DNA of 64,000 nucleotides, from contig CALRLF020000012.1 in the NCBI GenBank assembly GCA_943368475.1, forward strand, positions 1 through 64,000, written 5' to 3'. Both the position numbers and the translations under genes were made by a program. Below the pieces are notes generated by a model that saw only the letters and a list, made by a program, of their open reading frames with translations, was not told the origin of the DNA and made no database searches. Below, piece by piece: positions 26,228 through 35,247 of the stretch; position 1 is the stretch's first letter; every line of letters starts with the position of its first letter. The DNA is from UBA1930 sp943368475 (GTDB lineage Bacteria > Bacteroidota > Bacteroidia > Chitinophagales > Chitinophagaceae).

Positions 26228-28336
26228 ATGGATGTAAAAAAGGATATACTATTCAGGGTTTATCTATGCTTTATAGGTATAGTAATAGTAAGCTTTTGTG
26301 TTTTGGGTAAAGCATTTTATATACAACAGGTGCAAGGCAATTATTGGAGAAGCATGAGTGATAGTTTGCACCAACGCATTGAAGAAGTTGACGCAGAACG
26401 TGGTACAATTTATAGCGAAGATGGACAAATGTTAAGTACCAGTATTCCTCAGTTTGATGTGTATATAGATTTTGGAGCAGAGGGATTAAGAGAAAAAAGT
26501 GGAAAACGTTTTAGGGAAAACTTAGATTCTTTGAGTTATTATTTGAGCAATTTATTTAAAGACAAAACAGAAGGTGAATACCGACTGCTTTTGAATAAAG
26601 GTTATAAAGAACAGGATCGTTATTTTTCTTTAAGAAAAAATATTTCGTACAGAGATTATCAGCAGTTGAGAACATTTCCTTTGGTGCGTTTAGGGAAAAA
26701 TAAAAGTGGATTTATTGCAGATAATAAAAGTATCAGATTGAATCCATATAAAATGTTAGCCTTTAGAACCATTGGTTTAGCAAGAGATTCTTTTAAAGTG
26801 GGATTGGAAATGAGTTATGATAGTTTATTGAAAGGAAGAACTGGTAAACGTTTGGTTCGTTCAATTGCAGGTGGTGTTTCTGTTCCTGTTGATGATTATC
26901 AGATAGAGCCAGAAAGTGGAAAAGACATTGTAACAACATTAGACGTTTTCATTCAGGAAGTAACTGAAAACGCTTTAATGAAAATGATGGTGAAGAATGA
27001 AGCAGAACATGGATGTGCATTGGTAATGGAAACCAAGACTGGTAAAATTAAAGCCATCGCTAATTTAGGTAAGAGAACAGATGGAACTTATTTCGAAGAT
27101 TACAACTATGCTATCAATCCTTCGGAACCTGGTTCAACTTTTAAGTTGGCAACAATGATTGCATTATTAGAAGACAAAAAAGTGAATTTGAATAATGTAG
27201 TAAATCTTCAAGGCGGTACCTGGCAAATTAATGGACAAACAGTTTATGATAGTGAGCAACATGGACGTAACGATGTAACGGTTAAACAAGCTTTTGAGTT
27301 AAGTAGTAATGTGGGCATGGCAAAATTGGCTTGGGCAAATTATGGTTCGGCTCCATCGAAGTTTTTAAATCATTTGCACTTGCTGCACATGGATACCTTA
27401 ACAGGAATAGATATTACAGGAGAACGCAAACCTGTTATTTATAAGCCAGGAAGTAGATATTGGAGTGCAACAACATTACCATGGATGGCATTTGGATATA
27501 ATTTATCGATAACGCCATTGCAAACATTAACACTATACAATGCAGTTGCAAATAATGGTGTAATGATGAAGCCTTATTTATTGAATGCTGTGAAAGATGA
27601 AGGTACAACAGTACAGGAGTTTAGTCCTATAATTAAGGCTCAAAAAATTTGTAGCGATGCAACATTGCAACAACTGAGAGAATGTTTAGAAGGGGTATGC
27701 ATAGCTGGAACAGCAAAAGAGTTGTTTAAAAATACACCTTATAAAGTTGCAGGAAAAACAGGAACAGCATTGGTTGCAAATGGAAGCAGAGGTTATGCCG
27801 ATAAAGTGTATCAAAGTTCATTCGCAGGATATTTTCCAGCCGATAATCCGCAGTACACAATTGTAGTGGTTATCAAAAATAAACCACATGCTGTTGTGTT
27901 TTATGGAGGTTCCGTTGCTGGTCCTGTGTTCAAAGAAATTTCAGATAGGTTGTACACTACCTATGTGAGGGAAGCAAATTTTAAAGGTATTGCTACTATA
28001 AAAACAGATAGTTCTAATTATAGTTATACTGGTAATAAAAATGATATTAAACAAGTTGCTAGCAAACTAAAATTTAAATATAAAGATGCCAGTGCTTTAG
28101 AAAATGAATGGGCAAGTGTATCGGGTAATGCAAGTGGATTTATGCTGAATGGAAAACCTGTTGACGCAACCCGAATGCCAGCTTTAAAAGGGTTAGGATT
28201 AAAAGATGCAATTACACTTTGTGAAAATATTGGATTGAAAGTACAGGTAAAAGGAAAAGGTAAAGTAATGAATCAATCTATTGTTGCTGGACAATCAATC
28301 GCAAAAGGACAACTGATTAATATCGAATTAAACTAA
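26228..28336 (+). CDS. ftsI: Division-specific peptidoglycan transpeptidase (FtsI/SpoVD-type, PASTA)
   Basis: 702 aa. There is one N-terminal membrane anchor (~9-30) and a PBP dimerisation domain (~50-200). The transpeptidase domain has the active-site SxxK in EPGSTFK (Ser303, Lys306), SSN in ELSSNVGMAKL and KTGT in VAGKTGTA. A C-terminal PASTA domain follows (LKGLGLKDAITLCENIGLKV). It crosslinks septal peptidoglycan with FtsW. Its stop is 2 nt before murE, so the genes are closely coupled. Confidence 0.96.
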   Translation: MDVKKDILFRVYLCFIGIVIVSFCVLGKAFYIQQVQGNYWRSMSDSLHQRIEEVDAERGTIYSEDGQMLSTSIPQFDVYIDFGAEGLREKSGKRFRENLDSLSYYLSNLFKDKTEGEYRLLLNKGYKEQDRYFSLRKNISYRDYQQLRTFPLVRLGKNKSGFIADNKSIRLNPYKMLAFRTIGLARDSFKVGLEMSYDSLLKGRTGKRLVRSIAGGVSVPVDDYQIEPESGKDIVTTLDVFIQEVTENALMKMMVKNEAEHGCALVMETKTGKIKAIANLGKRTDGTYFEDYNYAINPSEPGSTFKLATMIALLEDKKVNLNNVVNLQGGTWQINGQTVYDSEQHGRNDVTVKQAFELSSNVGMAKLAWANYGSAPSKFLNHLHLLHMDTLTGIDITGERKPVIYKPGSRYWSATTLPWMAFGYNLSITPLQTLTLYNAVANNGVMMKPYLLNAVKDEGTTVQEFSPIIKAQKICSDATLQQLRECLEGVCIAGTAKELFKNTPYKVAGKTGTALVANGSRGYADKVYQSSFAGYFPADNPQYTIVVVIKNKPHAVVFYGGSVAGPVFKEISDRLYTTYVREANFKGIATIKTDSSNYSYTGNKNDIKQVASKLKFKYKDASALENEWASVSGNASGFMLNGKPVDATRMPALKGLGLKDAITLCENIGLKVQVKGKGKVMNQSIVAGQSIAKGQLINIELN

Positions 28337-28338
28337 CA

Positions 28339-29802
28339 ATGGCAAAACTTCAAGACATATTATATAAGGTTCACTTAAAAGAAGTGCATGGAAGCACATC
28401 TGTAGAAGTGAACGATATACAAATTGATTCTAGAAGAGTGAGTAAGGGTTCTGTTTTTGTTGCAATTAAAGGCGAACAAACGGATGGCCATAAGTTCTTT
28501 GATAAGGCAATTGAATTAGGTGCAATTGTTTTAGTTGGTGAGGTTATCCCTGAAAAATTTATAGAAGGAATTACTTATTTGCAGGTTCCAAATACGCATG
28601 AAGCTGTGGCTTATATGGCTCACAACTTTTATGGAGAGCCTTCTCGAAAAGTAAAACTAGTGGGTGTTACTGGTACAAATGGAAAAACAACAATTGCAAC
28701 TGTGTTATTCAAATTGTTTAATCAATTGGGATATAAATGTGGTTTGATTAGTACAGTTCAAAATCAAATTGCTGAAGAAATTATTCCATCAACACATACA
28801 ACTCCTGATGCTGTTAGCTTAAATGAGTTGTTGGCTAAAATGGTTAATGCAGGTTGTCAGTATGTTTTCATGGAAGTGAGCAGTCATGCTATTCATCAGC
28901 ATCGAGTTACTGGTTTACATTTTGTTGGTGGACTATTTAGCAACATCACACACGATCATTTAGATTATCATAAAACGTTCGACGAGTATATAAAAGTTAA
29001 GAAAAAGTTCTTTGACGATTTGTCTACAACATCTTTTGCAATCAGTAATGCAGATGATAAAAGAGGAACTGTTATGCTGCAAAATACCCATGCAAAAAAG
29101 TATTACTATAGTTTAAAAACAATTGCTGAGTTTAAAGGAAAAATTCTTGATAATGCACTTACTGGTTTACAAATGTTGGTGAATGATAAAGAAGTGCATT
29201 TCAGGTTAATTGGGGAGTTCAATGCATACAATCTTTTGGCTGTATATGGTGCAGCGGTTTGTTTAGGTGAAAAGCCAGAAGAAGTATTAACAGCATTAAG
29301 CATGCTAAGTGGTGCAGAAGGAAGATTTGATTACATTATCAGCGGAGAATTGATTATTGGAATTGTTGATTATGCTCACACACCAGATGCATTGGAAAAT
29401 GTATTATCTACCATTAAGAAATTAAGAAAAGGGCATGAACAAATTATCACTGTAGTTGGCTGTGGTGGCGATAGAGATAAAACCAAACGTCCAATAATGG
29501 CTCAGAGTGCTTGTGATTTAAGTGACAGGGTAATATTGACCAGTGATAATCCTAGGACGGAAGACCCCAATCAGATTTTGAAAGATATGGAAGAAGGGTT
29601 AACCAGTGCTGCAAAACGAAAATACATTTCAATTGCCGATAGAAGAGAAGCCATTAAAACGGCTGTGAGCTTGGCAAATAAAGAAGATATCATTTTAGTA
29701 GCTGGTAAGGGGCATGAGAAATATCAAGATATCAACGGAATAAAATATCCTTTTGATGATAAAGCAGTGTTGAAAGAAATGTTTGAGATTTTAGGAAAGT
29801 AA
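28339..29802 (+). CDS. murE: UDP-MurNAc-L-Ala-D-Glu:meso-diaminopimelate ligase
   Basis: 487 aa. The N-terminal domain includes DSRRVSKGSVFVA. The ATP-binding P-loop is GVTGTNGKTT and the central region has HTTPDAVSLN and FMEVSSHAIHQHR. The C-terminal domain contains DNPRTEDP, the signature that selects meso-diaminopimelate over lysine. This predicts DAP-type peptidoglycan. It acts in the cytoplasm, with ftsI immediately upstream. Confidence 0.97.
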   Translation: MAKLQDILYKVHLKEVHGSTSVEVNDIQIDSRRVSKGSVFVAIKGEQTDGHKFFDKAIELGAIVLVGEVIPEKFIEGITYLQVPNTHEAVAYMAHNFYGEPSRKVKLVGVTGTNGKTTIATVLFKLFNQLGYKCGLISTVQNQIAEEIIPSTHTTPDAVSLNELLAKMVNAGCQYVFMEVSSHAIHQHRVTGLHFVGGLFSNITHDHLDYHKTFDEYIKVKKKFFDDLSTTSFAISNADDKRGTVMLQNTHAKKYYYSLKTIAEFKGKILDNALTGLQMLVNDKEVHFRLIGEFNAYNLLAVYGAAVCLGEKPEEVLTALSMLSGAEGRFDYIISGELIIGIVDYAHTPDALENVLSTIKKLRKGHEQIITVVGCGGDRDKTKRPIMAQSACDLSDRVILTSDNPRTEDPNQILKDMEEGLTSAAKRKYISIADRREAIKTAVSLANKEDIILVAGKGHEKYQDINGIKYPFDDKAVLKEMFEILGK

Positions 29803-29808
29803 GATAAA

Positions 29809-29887
29809 AGTCCATGGACGATAGCCCATAGTTCATGGATAAAAAATAATGGGTTTATAATGGACTATTGGCCATAAACTATTAACT
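29809..29887. repeat. Heptamer-like CCATAGT repeats between murE and mraY
   Basis: The 86-nt gap is almost filled by degenerate 7-bp units (GGACGAT-AGCCCAT-AGTTCAT, then ATGGACT-ATTGGCC-ATAAACT-ATTAACT). The two halves are roughly inverse complements. No other signal is seen. Confidence 0.55.
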
Positions 29888-29888
29888 G

Positions 29889-31196
29889 ATGTTATACCAT
29901 TTATTCACTTGGCTGAACAAAGAGTTTCACATTCCTGGGTTGGGATTGTTTCAATTCCTTACGTTCAGAATTGCAATGGCAGTTTTACTGTCCCTTGTAA
30001 TTGCAACTGTATATGGTAAACGTGTTATTCTTTTCCTTCAGAAAAAACAAATTGGCGAAACTGTTCGTGATCTTGGATTAGAAGGCCAAATGCAAAAGAA
30101 AGGTACGCCAACAATGGGTGGTATCATTATTCTGATGAGTATTTTAATTCCAACATTGTTGTTTGCCAATTTAGATAAAGTGTACATCCGTTTAATGGTA
30201 TTGTGTACTGTATGGCTTGGTATTATTGGCTTTTTGGATGACTACTTTAAGATACGTGCAAGGAAGATTGCTAAAGAAAAAGGGGAGGCATATAAAAAGA
30301 AAGATAGTGATGGATTAGCAGGGATTTCAAAAATAATTGGTCAGGTTGGTTTAGGTATAATCATTGGTTCAACCTTGTATTTCAGCAATGCCGTAACTGT
30401 AGAGAGAGAAGTAATTGGTACTACCTATCAAAAACAAACAGCTGAAAAATTTGCGAAAGATTCATCGATAGTTACCAGAAAAATTGATGGTGTAGAAAAG
30501 CGATTTGTAAAAGTAAAAACACCAATCACAACCATTCCATTTGTAAAGAATCATGAATTCAATTACAGCAAATTAATTAGTTGGATGGGTACTGGTGCTG
30601 AAAAATATACCTGGATTATTTACATCTTAATTGTAACGCTTATCATAACTGCAGTTAGTAATGGTGCAAATCTTACAGATGGATTAGATGGATTAGCTGC
30701 AGGTGTAAGTGCAATTATTGGAATTGGAATTGGTGTATTTGTATATGTAAGTGGTAACTACAAGTTTGCTGATTACTTAAATATTATGTACATCCCTAAC
30801 CTTGGTGAGTTGAGCATTTTTGTCGCTGCTTTTGTAGGTGCATGTATTGGCTTCTTGTGGTATAATGCTTATCCAGCACAGGTTTTCATGGGTGATACAG
30901 GAAGTTTGGCCTTGGGTGGAATAATTGCATCATTAGCCATTATTGTAAGAAAAGAATGGTTGATTCCTATTTTCTGTGGCATATTCTTAGTAGAAAATTT
31001 GAGTGTAATTATTCAGGTGGGATACTTCAAATACACGAAGAAAAAGTATGGTGAAGGAAGGAGGGTTTTCTTGATGAGTCCACTACATCATCATTATCAA
31101 AAGAAAGGATATCATGAAAATAAAATTGCTATTAGGTTTTGGATTATAACAGTGTTGTTGGTAGTAGCAAGTATAATGACATTAAAAATTAGATAA
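29889..31196 (+). CDS. mraY: Phospho-N-acetylmuramoyl-pentapeptide transferase MraY
   Basis: 435 aa, longer than the ~360 aa enzymes of Proteobacteria. Conserved cytoplasmic motifs are FLDDYFKI, NLTDGLDGLAAG, GDTGSLALGG and SPLHHHYQKKG. About ten membrane helices are predicted. Residues ~165-225 form a polar insertion (IDGVEKRFVKVKTPITTIPF) that I believe is usual for Bacteroidota MraY. It makes lipid I from UDP-MurNAc-pentapeptide and undecaprenyl phosphate at the inner membrane. Confidence 0.96.
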   Translation: MLYHLFTWLNKEFHIPGLGLFQFLTFRIAMAVLLSLVIATVYGKRVILFLQKKQIGETVRDLGLEGQMQKKGTPTMGGIIILMSILIPTLLFANLDKVYIRLMVLCTVWLGIIGFLDDYFKIRARKIAKEKGEAYKKKDSDGLAGISKIIGQVGLGIIIGSTLYFSNAVTVEREVIGTTYQKQTAEKFAKDSSIVTRKIDGVEKRFVKVKTPITTIPFVKNHEFNYSKLISWMGTGAEKYTWIIYILIVTLIITAVSNGANLTDGLDGLAAGVSAIIGIGIGVFVYVSGNYKFADYLNIMYIPNLGELSIFVAAFVGACIGFLWYNAYPAQVFMGDTGSLALGGIIASLAIIVRKEWLIPIFCGIFLVENLSVIIQVGYFKYTKKKYGEGRRVFLMSPLHHHYQKKGYHENKIAIRFWIITVLLVVASIMTLKIR

Positions 31197-31207
31197 CTAA
31201 TAAATAT

Positions 31208-31255
31208 CGTAGCGTTCGTTGCAATCGTTGCTTCGTTGCGTGAAATAAAAAATGA
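31208..31255 (+). repeat. 48-bp repeat covering the murD start codon (copy 1)
   Basis: 45 of 48 bases are identical to 34081-34128. It begins CGTAGCGTTCGTTGC and ends in GTGAAATAAAAAATGA, so it contains the murD ATG (31252). All three differences are C-T or G-A transitions. Confidence 0.85.
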
Positions 31256-32592
31256 CACATCGTTTAGTAATACTTGGAGCAGGTGAAAGTGGAGTTGGGT
31301 CAGCCTTATTAGGTAAACAAAAAGGTTACAAAGTTTTTGTAAGCGATGGTGGAATCATAAAAGAAAAGTATAAAAAAGAGCTCTTTGATAACGGAATTGA
31401 ATTTGAAGAAGGCACACATACTGCTGATAAAATTTTGAATGCTACTGAGGTGATGAAAAGCCCTGGTATACCTGATAAAAATGAAATGGTAAAAGCCATT
31501 CGAGCAAAAGGAATAACAGTGATTAGTGAGTTTGAATTGGCATACAGATTTAAAGGCAACAGTAAGATAATTGGTATTACAGGTAGCAACGGCAAAAGCA
31601 CTTGTACATCACTCATCTATCACATCTGTAAAACTGCTGGATTGAGTTGTGCATTGGTTGGCAATATTGGTTACAGCATTGCTAAGCAAATGGCAGAAGA
31701 TCCTAAAGAATGGTATGTGGCTGAAATCAGTTCTTTCCAATTAGATGATATCATCAGTTTTCGTCCTGACGTAGCTGTGCTGCTAAATATTACAGAAGAT
31801 CATTTAGACAGATACAATTACCAGTTCGAAAACTACATCAACGCAAAATTCAATATCATAAAAAACCAAACAAGTAGTGATTATTTCATTTACAATTTAG
31901 ACGATGAAGTAATTACTAAAAAATTAGAGTCATTAAACCCAAATACTAACCCATTACCATTTTCCATGAAACACGAAGTAAAAAAAGGCGGCTACATTAA
32001 AGGCGATCAGATGATGTTACGCATTCAAGAAGAAAGAGTAAGCATGAGCATTTACGATTTTGCTCTGAAAGGAAAACACAACAATTACAACACCATGGCA
32101 GCAGGTATTGCAGCAGCCACCATTGGCATTAGGAAGGAAAAAATTCGTGAAGCGGTAAAAGATTTTCAAAGTCTTGAACACCGAATGGAGTTTGTTGCAA
32201 CGGTTCGTGGCGTTGAATTTATTAACGACAGTAAAGCAACCAATATCAACAGCACTTGGTTTGCACTGGAAAGTATGAACAAACCTACTGTACTTATTTT
32301 GGGTGGTACAGATAAAGGTAATGACTACACATTAATGGAAGAATTGGTTCAACAAAAAGTAAAAGCTATTGTCTGTATGGGTTTAGACAATAAGAAAATC
32401 ATCGAAGCTTTTAAAGATAAAGTAGCCACAATTATTGAAACGGATAGTGCTAAAAAAGCGGTGAATGCAGCCTTCAAATTAAGCACAAAAGGTGATGTGG
32501 TTTTATTGAGTCCTGCTTGTGCAAGTTTTGATTTATTTAAAAATTATGAAGATAGAGGCAAGCAGTTTAAAGAAGCAGTTAAGGAATTGTAA
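31252..32592 (+). CDS. murD: UDP-N-acetylmuramoylalanine--D-glutamate ligase
   Basis: 446 aa. The N-terminal Rossmann region is LVILGAGESGVGSALL, the P-loop GITGSNGKSTCTSLIYH, and later motifs are AEISSFQL, NITEDHLDRY, EHRMEFV, NDSKATN and ILGGTDKGND. It adds D-Glu to UDP-MurNAc-L-Ala in the cytoplasm. Its start codon is embedded in a 48-bp repeat also found at murG. The gap to mraY is 55 nt. Confidence 0.97.
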   Translation: MTHRLVILGAGESGVGSALLGKQKGYKVFVSDGGIIKEKYKKELFDNGIEFEEGTHTADKILNATEVMKSPGIPDKNEMVKAIRAKGITVISEFELAYRFKGNSKIIGITGSNGKSTCTSLIYHICKTAGLSCALVGNIGYSIAKQMAEDPKEWYVAEISSFQLDDIISFRPDVAVLLNITEDHLDRYNYQFENYINAKFNIIKNQTSSDYFIYNLDDEVITKKLESLNPNTNPLPFSMKHEVKKGGYIKGDQMMLRIQEERVSMSIYDFALKGKHNNYNTMAAGIAAATIGIRKEKIREAVKDFQSLEHRMEFVATVRGVEFINDSKATNINSTWFALESMNKPTVLILGGTDKGNDYTLMEELVQQKVKAIVCMGLDNKKIIEAFKDKVATIIETDSAKKAVNAAFKLSTKGDVVLLSPACASFDLFKNYEDRGKQFKEAVKEL

Positions 32593-32595
32593 ATC

Positions 32596-32650
32596 GTGAA
32601 TGGTGAGAAGTAAGTGGGTGAATAAATTGGAAATTATTAATTAGAAATTT
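32596..32650. repeat. 7-bp-period repeats between murD and ftsW
   Basis: Degenerate heptamers such as GTGAATG-GTGAGAA-GTAAGTG-GGTGAAT and TTGGAAA-TTATTAA-TTAGAAA fill the gap up to the ftsW TTG start. Confidence 0.45.
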
Positions 32651-32653
32651 TTC

Positions 32654-33952
32654 TTGGCAGATTCAATTAACATAAAAGATATTTCATTCGCTTCTTTAAA
32701 TAAAGAAGCCATATTGAAACGTACCCATGGTGATAAGTTCATCTGGGGTATTGTGTTAATTCTTGCACTGATCTCTGTGTTGGTGGTGTACAGTGCAACA
32801 GGTTCTTTGGCATATAAAATGAATAAAGGCAACAACGAAATTTATTTGTTCAAGCAGTTATCATTTACAGTAATTGGGTTAATGATTATGTACTTTTTGC
32901 ATCGGGTAAACTATACATTGTTTTCACGTATTGCAACCATTTTATTTTTTGCATCCATTCCATTATTGTTATACACGTTAATATTTGGAGCAAAAATTAA
33001 CGAAGGTAGTCGTTGGATAAAATTGCCAGTTATAAACATGACGATTCAAACCAGTGATTTTGCAAAGCTTGCACTGTTTATGTATATCTCAAAAATGATG
33101 AGCAAAAAACAGGAAATGATTAAAGACTTTAAAAAAGGATTTCTACCAGTTGTAACACCAGTCATTATTATTTGTGCATTAATTATGCCAGCCAATTTAA
33201 GTAATGCATTGTTAACAGGTGCAACATCGTTAATGCTCATGTTTATTGGCAGGGTAAGTTTAAAGCATATTGGTTTAACTATTTTGGTAGCAATGATTCC
33301 TGTTGCATTAATTGTTTCAGTTGCAATGCTGACGTATGACGGTAAGCAGGAAACAGAAAAGAAAAAAACAACTTCTGCCGAAAAATTAAAATCAGTTGGT
33401 CGTTTTGGTACTTGGGTAAAACGTGTGCAAGATTTTATGTATGCTGGCACTAGCGAAACACCTTATCAGGTGCAACAGGCAAAAATTGCTATTGCAAAAG
33501 GTGGAATATTTTTAGGTAAAGGACCAGGCAATAGTGAGCAACGTAATTTTTTACCACAGGCTTATAACGATTTTATATATAGCATCATTATTGAAGAATA
33601 TGGGTTGTTAGGAGGAGCATTTATCATTTTTATTTATTTGGCATTCTTGTTTAGATGTATAAGAATTTTTCGACGATGTCCTTATGCATTTGGTGCATTC
33701 CTTGCATTGGCACTCAGTTTTACATTGGTCATTCAAGCAGTTGCAAACATGGCTGTTAATGTAAATATTGTTCCAGTAACCGGGGTTACGTTGCCATTGG
33801 TAAGTATGGGTGGTAGTTCATTTTTATTCACCTGTGCAGCCATCGGAATTATCTTAAGTGTAGCAAGAAATGTAGAACAAATGGAAGGTAAAGAACCAGT
33901 GTTAGAACCATTAATAACAGTTAAAGAAAATAAAGAAGCAAGTGTTATGTAA
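32654..33952 (+). CDS. ftsW: Peptidoglycan glycosyltransferase FtsW
   Basis: 432 aa with a TTG start; the next in-frame ATG is ~55 codons later and would cut off the first helix. This is a SEDS-family protein with about ten membrane helices. Motifs include GSRWIKLP near helix 4 and the C-terminal NIVPVTGVTLPLVSMGGSS. A polar extracytoplasmic loop lies at ~230-280. It polymerises septal lipid II with FtsI. A long 172-nt gap with a dispersed repeat and a 48-bp repeat follows. Confidence 0.95.
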   Translation: MADSINIKDISFASLNKEAILKRTHGDKFIWGIVLILALISVLVVYSATGSLAYKMNKGNNEIYLFKQLSFTVIGLMIMYFLHRVNYTLFSRIATILFFASIPLLLYTLIFGAKINEGSRWIKLPVINMTIQTSDFAKLALFMYISKMMSKKQEMIKDFKKGFLPVVTPVIIICALIMPANLSNALLTGATSLMLMFIGRVSLKHIGLTILVAMIPVALIVSVAMLTYDGKQETEKKKTTSAEKLKSVGRFGTWVKRVQDFMYAGTSETPYQVQQAKIAIAKGGIFLGKGPGNSEQRNFLPQAYNDFIYSIIIEEYGLLGGAFIIFIYLAFLFRCIRIFRRCPYAFGAFLALALSFTLVIQAVANMAVNVNIVPVTGVTLPLVSMGGSSFLFTCAAIGIILSVARNVEQMEGKEPVLEPLITVKENKEASVM

Positions 33953-34000
33953 CCAACTGTAGAATAAGCATGAAACTGTAGTGGCGTCGCACACTTCAAC
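33953..34000 (+). repeat. Dispersed TGGCGTCGCAC-type repeat, copy B
   Basis: Begins CCAACTGTAGAATAAGC and contains GTGGCGTCGCACACTTCAAC. It is nearly colinear with copy C at 41277-41325. It starts right after the ftsW stop codon. Confidence 0.8.
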
Positions 34001-34080
34001 TTTAATTTCTTTAATCAACTATATAAATACAGTTGAATGAAATTTAATTGAAGAAGAGAATTTTAAAATAGATTAACTCA

Positions 34081-34128
34081 CGTAGCGTTCATTGTAATCG
34101 TTGTTTCGTTGCGTGAAATAAAAAATGA
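34081..34128 (+). repeat. 48-bp repeat covering the murG start codon (copy 2)
   Basis: The partner of 31208-31255, with three transitions. It ends in GTGAAATAAAAAATGA and contains the murG ATG (34125). Confidence 0.85.
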
Positions 34129-35216
34129 GTAAGAAAATTATCATAGCAGGTGGAGGAACAGGAGGTCATATTTTTCCTGCAATAGCAATTGCTAATGCAA
34201 TTATGCAACAAGAACCAAGCACACAAATCTTGTTTGTTGGTGCTGCAGGAAAAATGGAAATGGAAAAAGTACCACAGGCTGGGTATGAAATTAAAGGTTT
34301 AGATATCGCAGGTTTCAACAGAAGTTCTTTGATAAAAAATATTGGCTTACCCTATAAGCTCATCAAAAGTTTTGTACAGGTTAGAAACATTATCAATCAG
34401 TTTAAGCCAGATGCTGTAATAGGTGTTGGAGGTTATTCAACTTTTCCTGTGCTCAAATATGCACAAAGCAAAAGCATACCAACATTTATACATGAGAGTA
34501 ATTCGTTTGCAGGAAAATCCAATATCATGTTGGGTAAAAATGCAACCAAAATTTTTGTAGCAGGCGAAGGCATGGAAAAATTCTTCCCAAAAGAAAAATT
34601 GATGATAACGGGCAATCCAGTTCGCAAAGCAATTGCACAATCATCCATTCGCAGGACTGACGCAATTCAATTTTTCGGATTGGATGAAACAAAAAAAACT
34701 GTATTGGCAGTTGGAGGAAGTTTAGGTGCAAGAAGTATTAATGAAGCATTGGCTACACACTTAAATGAGTTTGAGCAAAACGAATTACAGATCATTTGGC
34801 AAACAGGAAAAACAACAGCTACCGAGTTTAAAGCAAAAGCTGAGGGTAAGCAAAATATTTGGTGTAATGAATTTATTACTCAAATGGAAATGGCTTATGC
34901 AGCAGCTGATATAGTAATCAGCAGGGCAGGAGCAATGGCAGTAACTGAATTGTGTGTAACCGAAAAGCCATCAGTATTCGTACCATTTCCGTTGGCTGCT
35001 GAAGATCATCAAACAGCCAATGCAAAACATTTGGTCGATAGAAATGCAGCATTGATGATTAAGGATAGTGAGGCAAAAGAGAAGTTGGTGGGTACAATTA
35101 TAGCCTTATCGAAAGATGAAGCATTGCAATATCAATTAAAATCAAACATTGCTTCATTGGCGATAAATAATGCTGATGAGATAATTGCTGCTAAAGTATT
35201 TGAGTCAATAAGGTAA
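34125..35216 (+). CDS. murG: UDP-N-acetylglucosamine--MurNAc-pentapeptide transferase MurG
   Basis: 363 aa. The N-terminal GGGTGGHIFPAIAIANAI loop, GVGGYSTFPVL and the C-terminal SRAGAMAVTELC plus PFPLAAEDHQTANA are MurG signatures. This GT28-family enzyme converts lipid I to lipid II on the inner face of the membrane. It is 31 nt upstream of murC. Confidence 0.97.
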   Translation: MSKKIIIAGGGTGGHIFPAIAIANAIMQQEPSTQILFVGAAGKMEMEKVPQAGYEIKGLDIAGFNRSSLIKNIGLPYKLIKSFVQVRNIINQFKPDAVIGVGGYSTFPVLKYAQSKSIPTFIHESNSFAGKSNIMLGKNATKIFVAGEGMEKFFPKEKLMITGNPVRKAIAQSSIRRTDAIQFFGLDETKKTVLAVGGSLGARSINEALATHLNEFEQNELQIIWQTGKTTATEFKAKAEGKQNIWCNEFITQMEMAYAAADIVISRAGAMAVTELCVTEKPSVFVPFPLAAEDHQTANAKHLVDRNAALMIKDSEAKEKLVGTIIALSKDEALQYQLKSNIASLAINNADEIIAAKVFESIR

Positions 35217-35247
35217 AAAAGTTAATAGAGTTAATAAATAGAAAATA

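Noticed and set aside
33046..33450. Long minus-strand open frame within ftsW
   Set aside because: It is antisense to conserved membrane helices of FtsW and has no recognisable domain.
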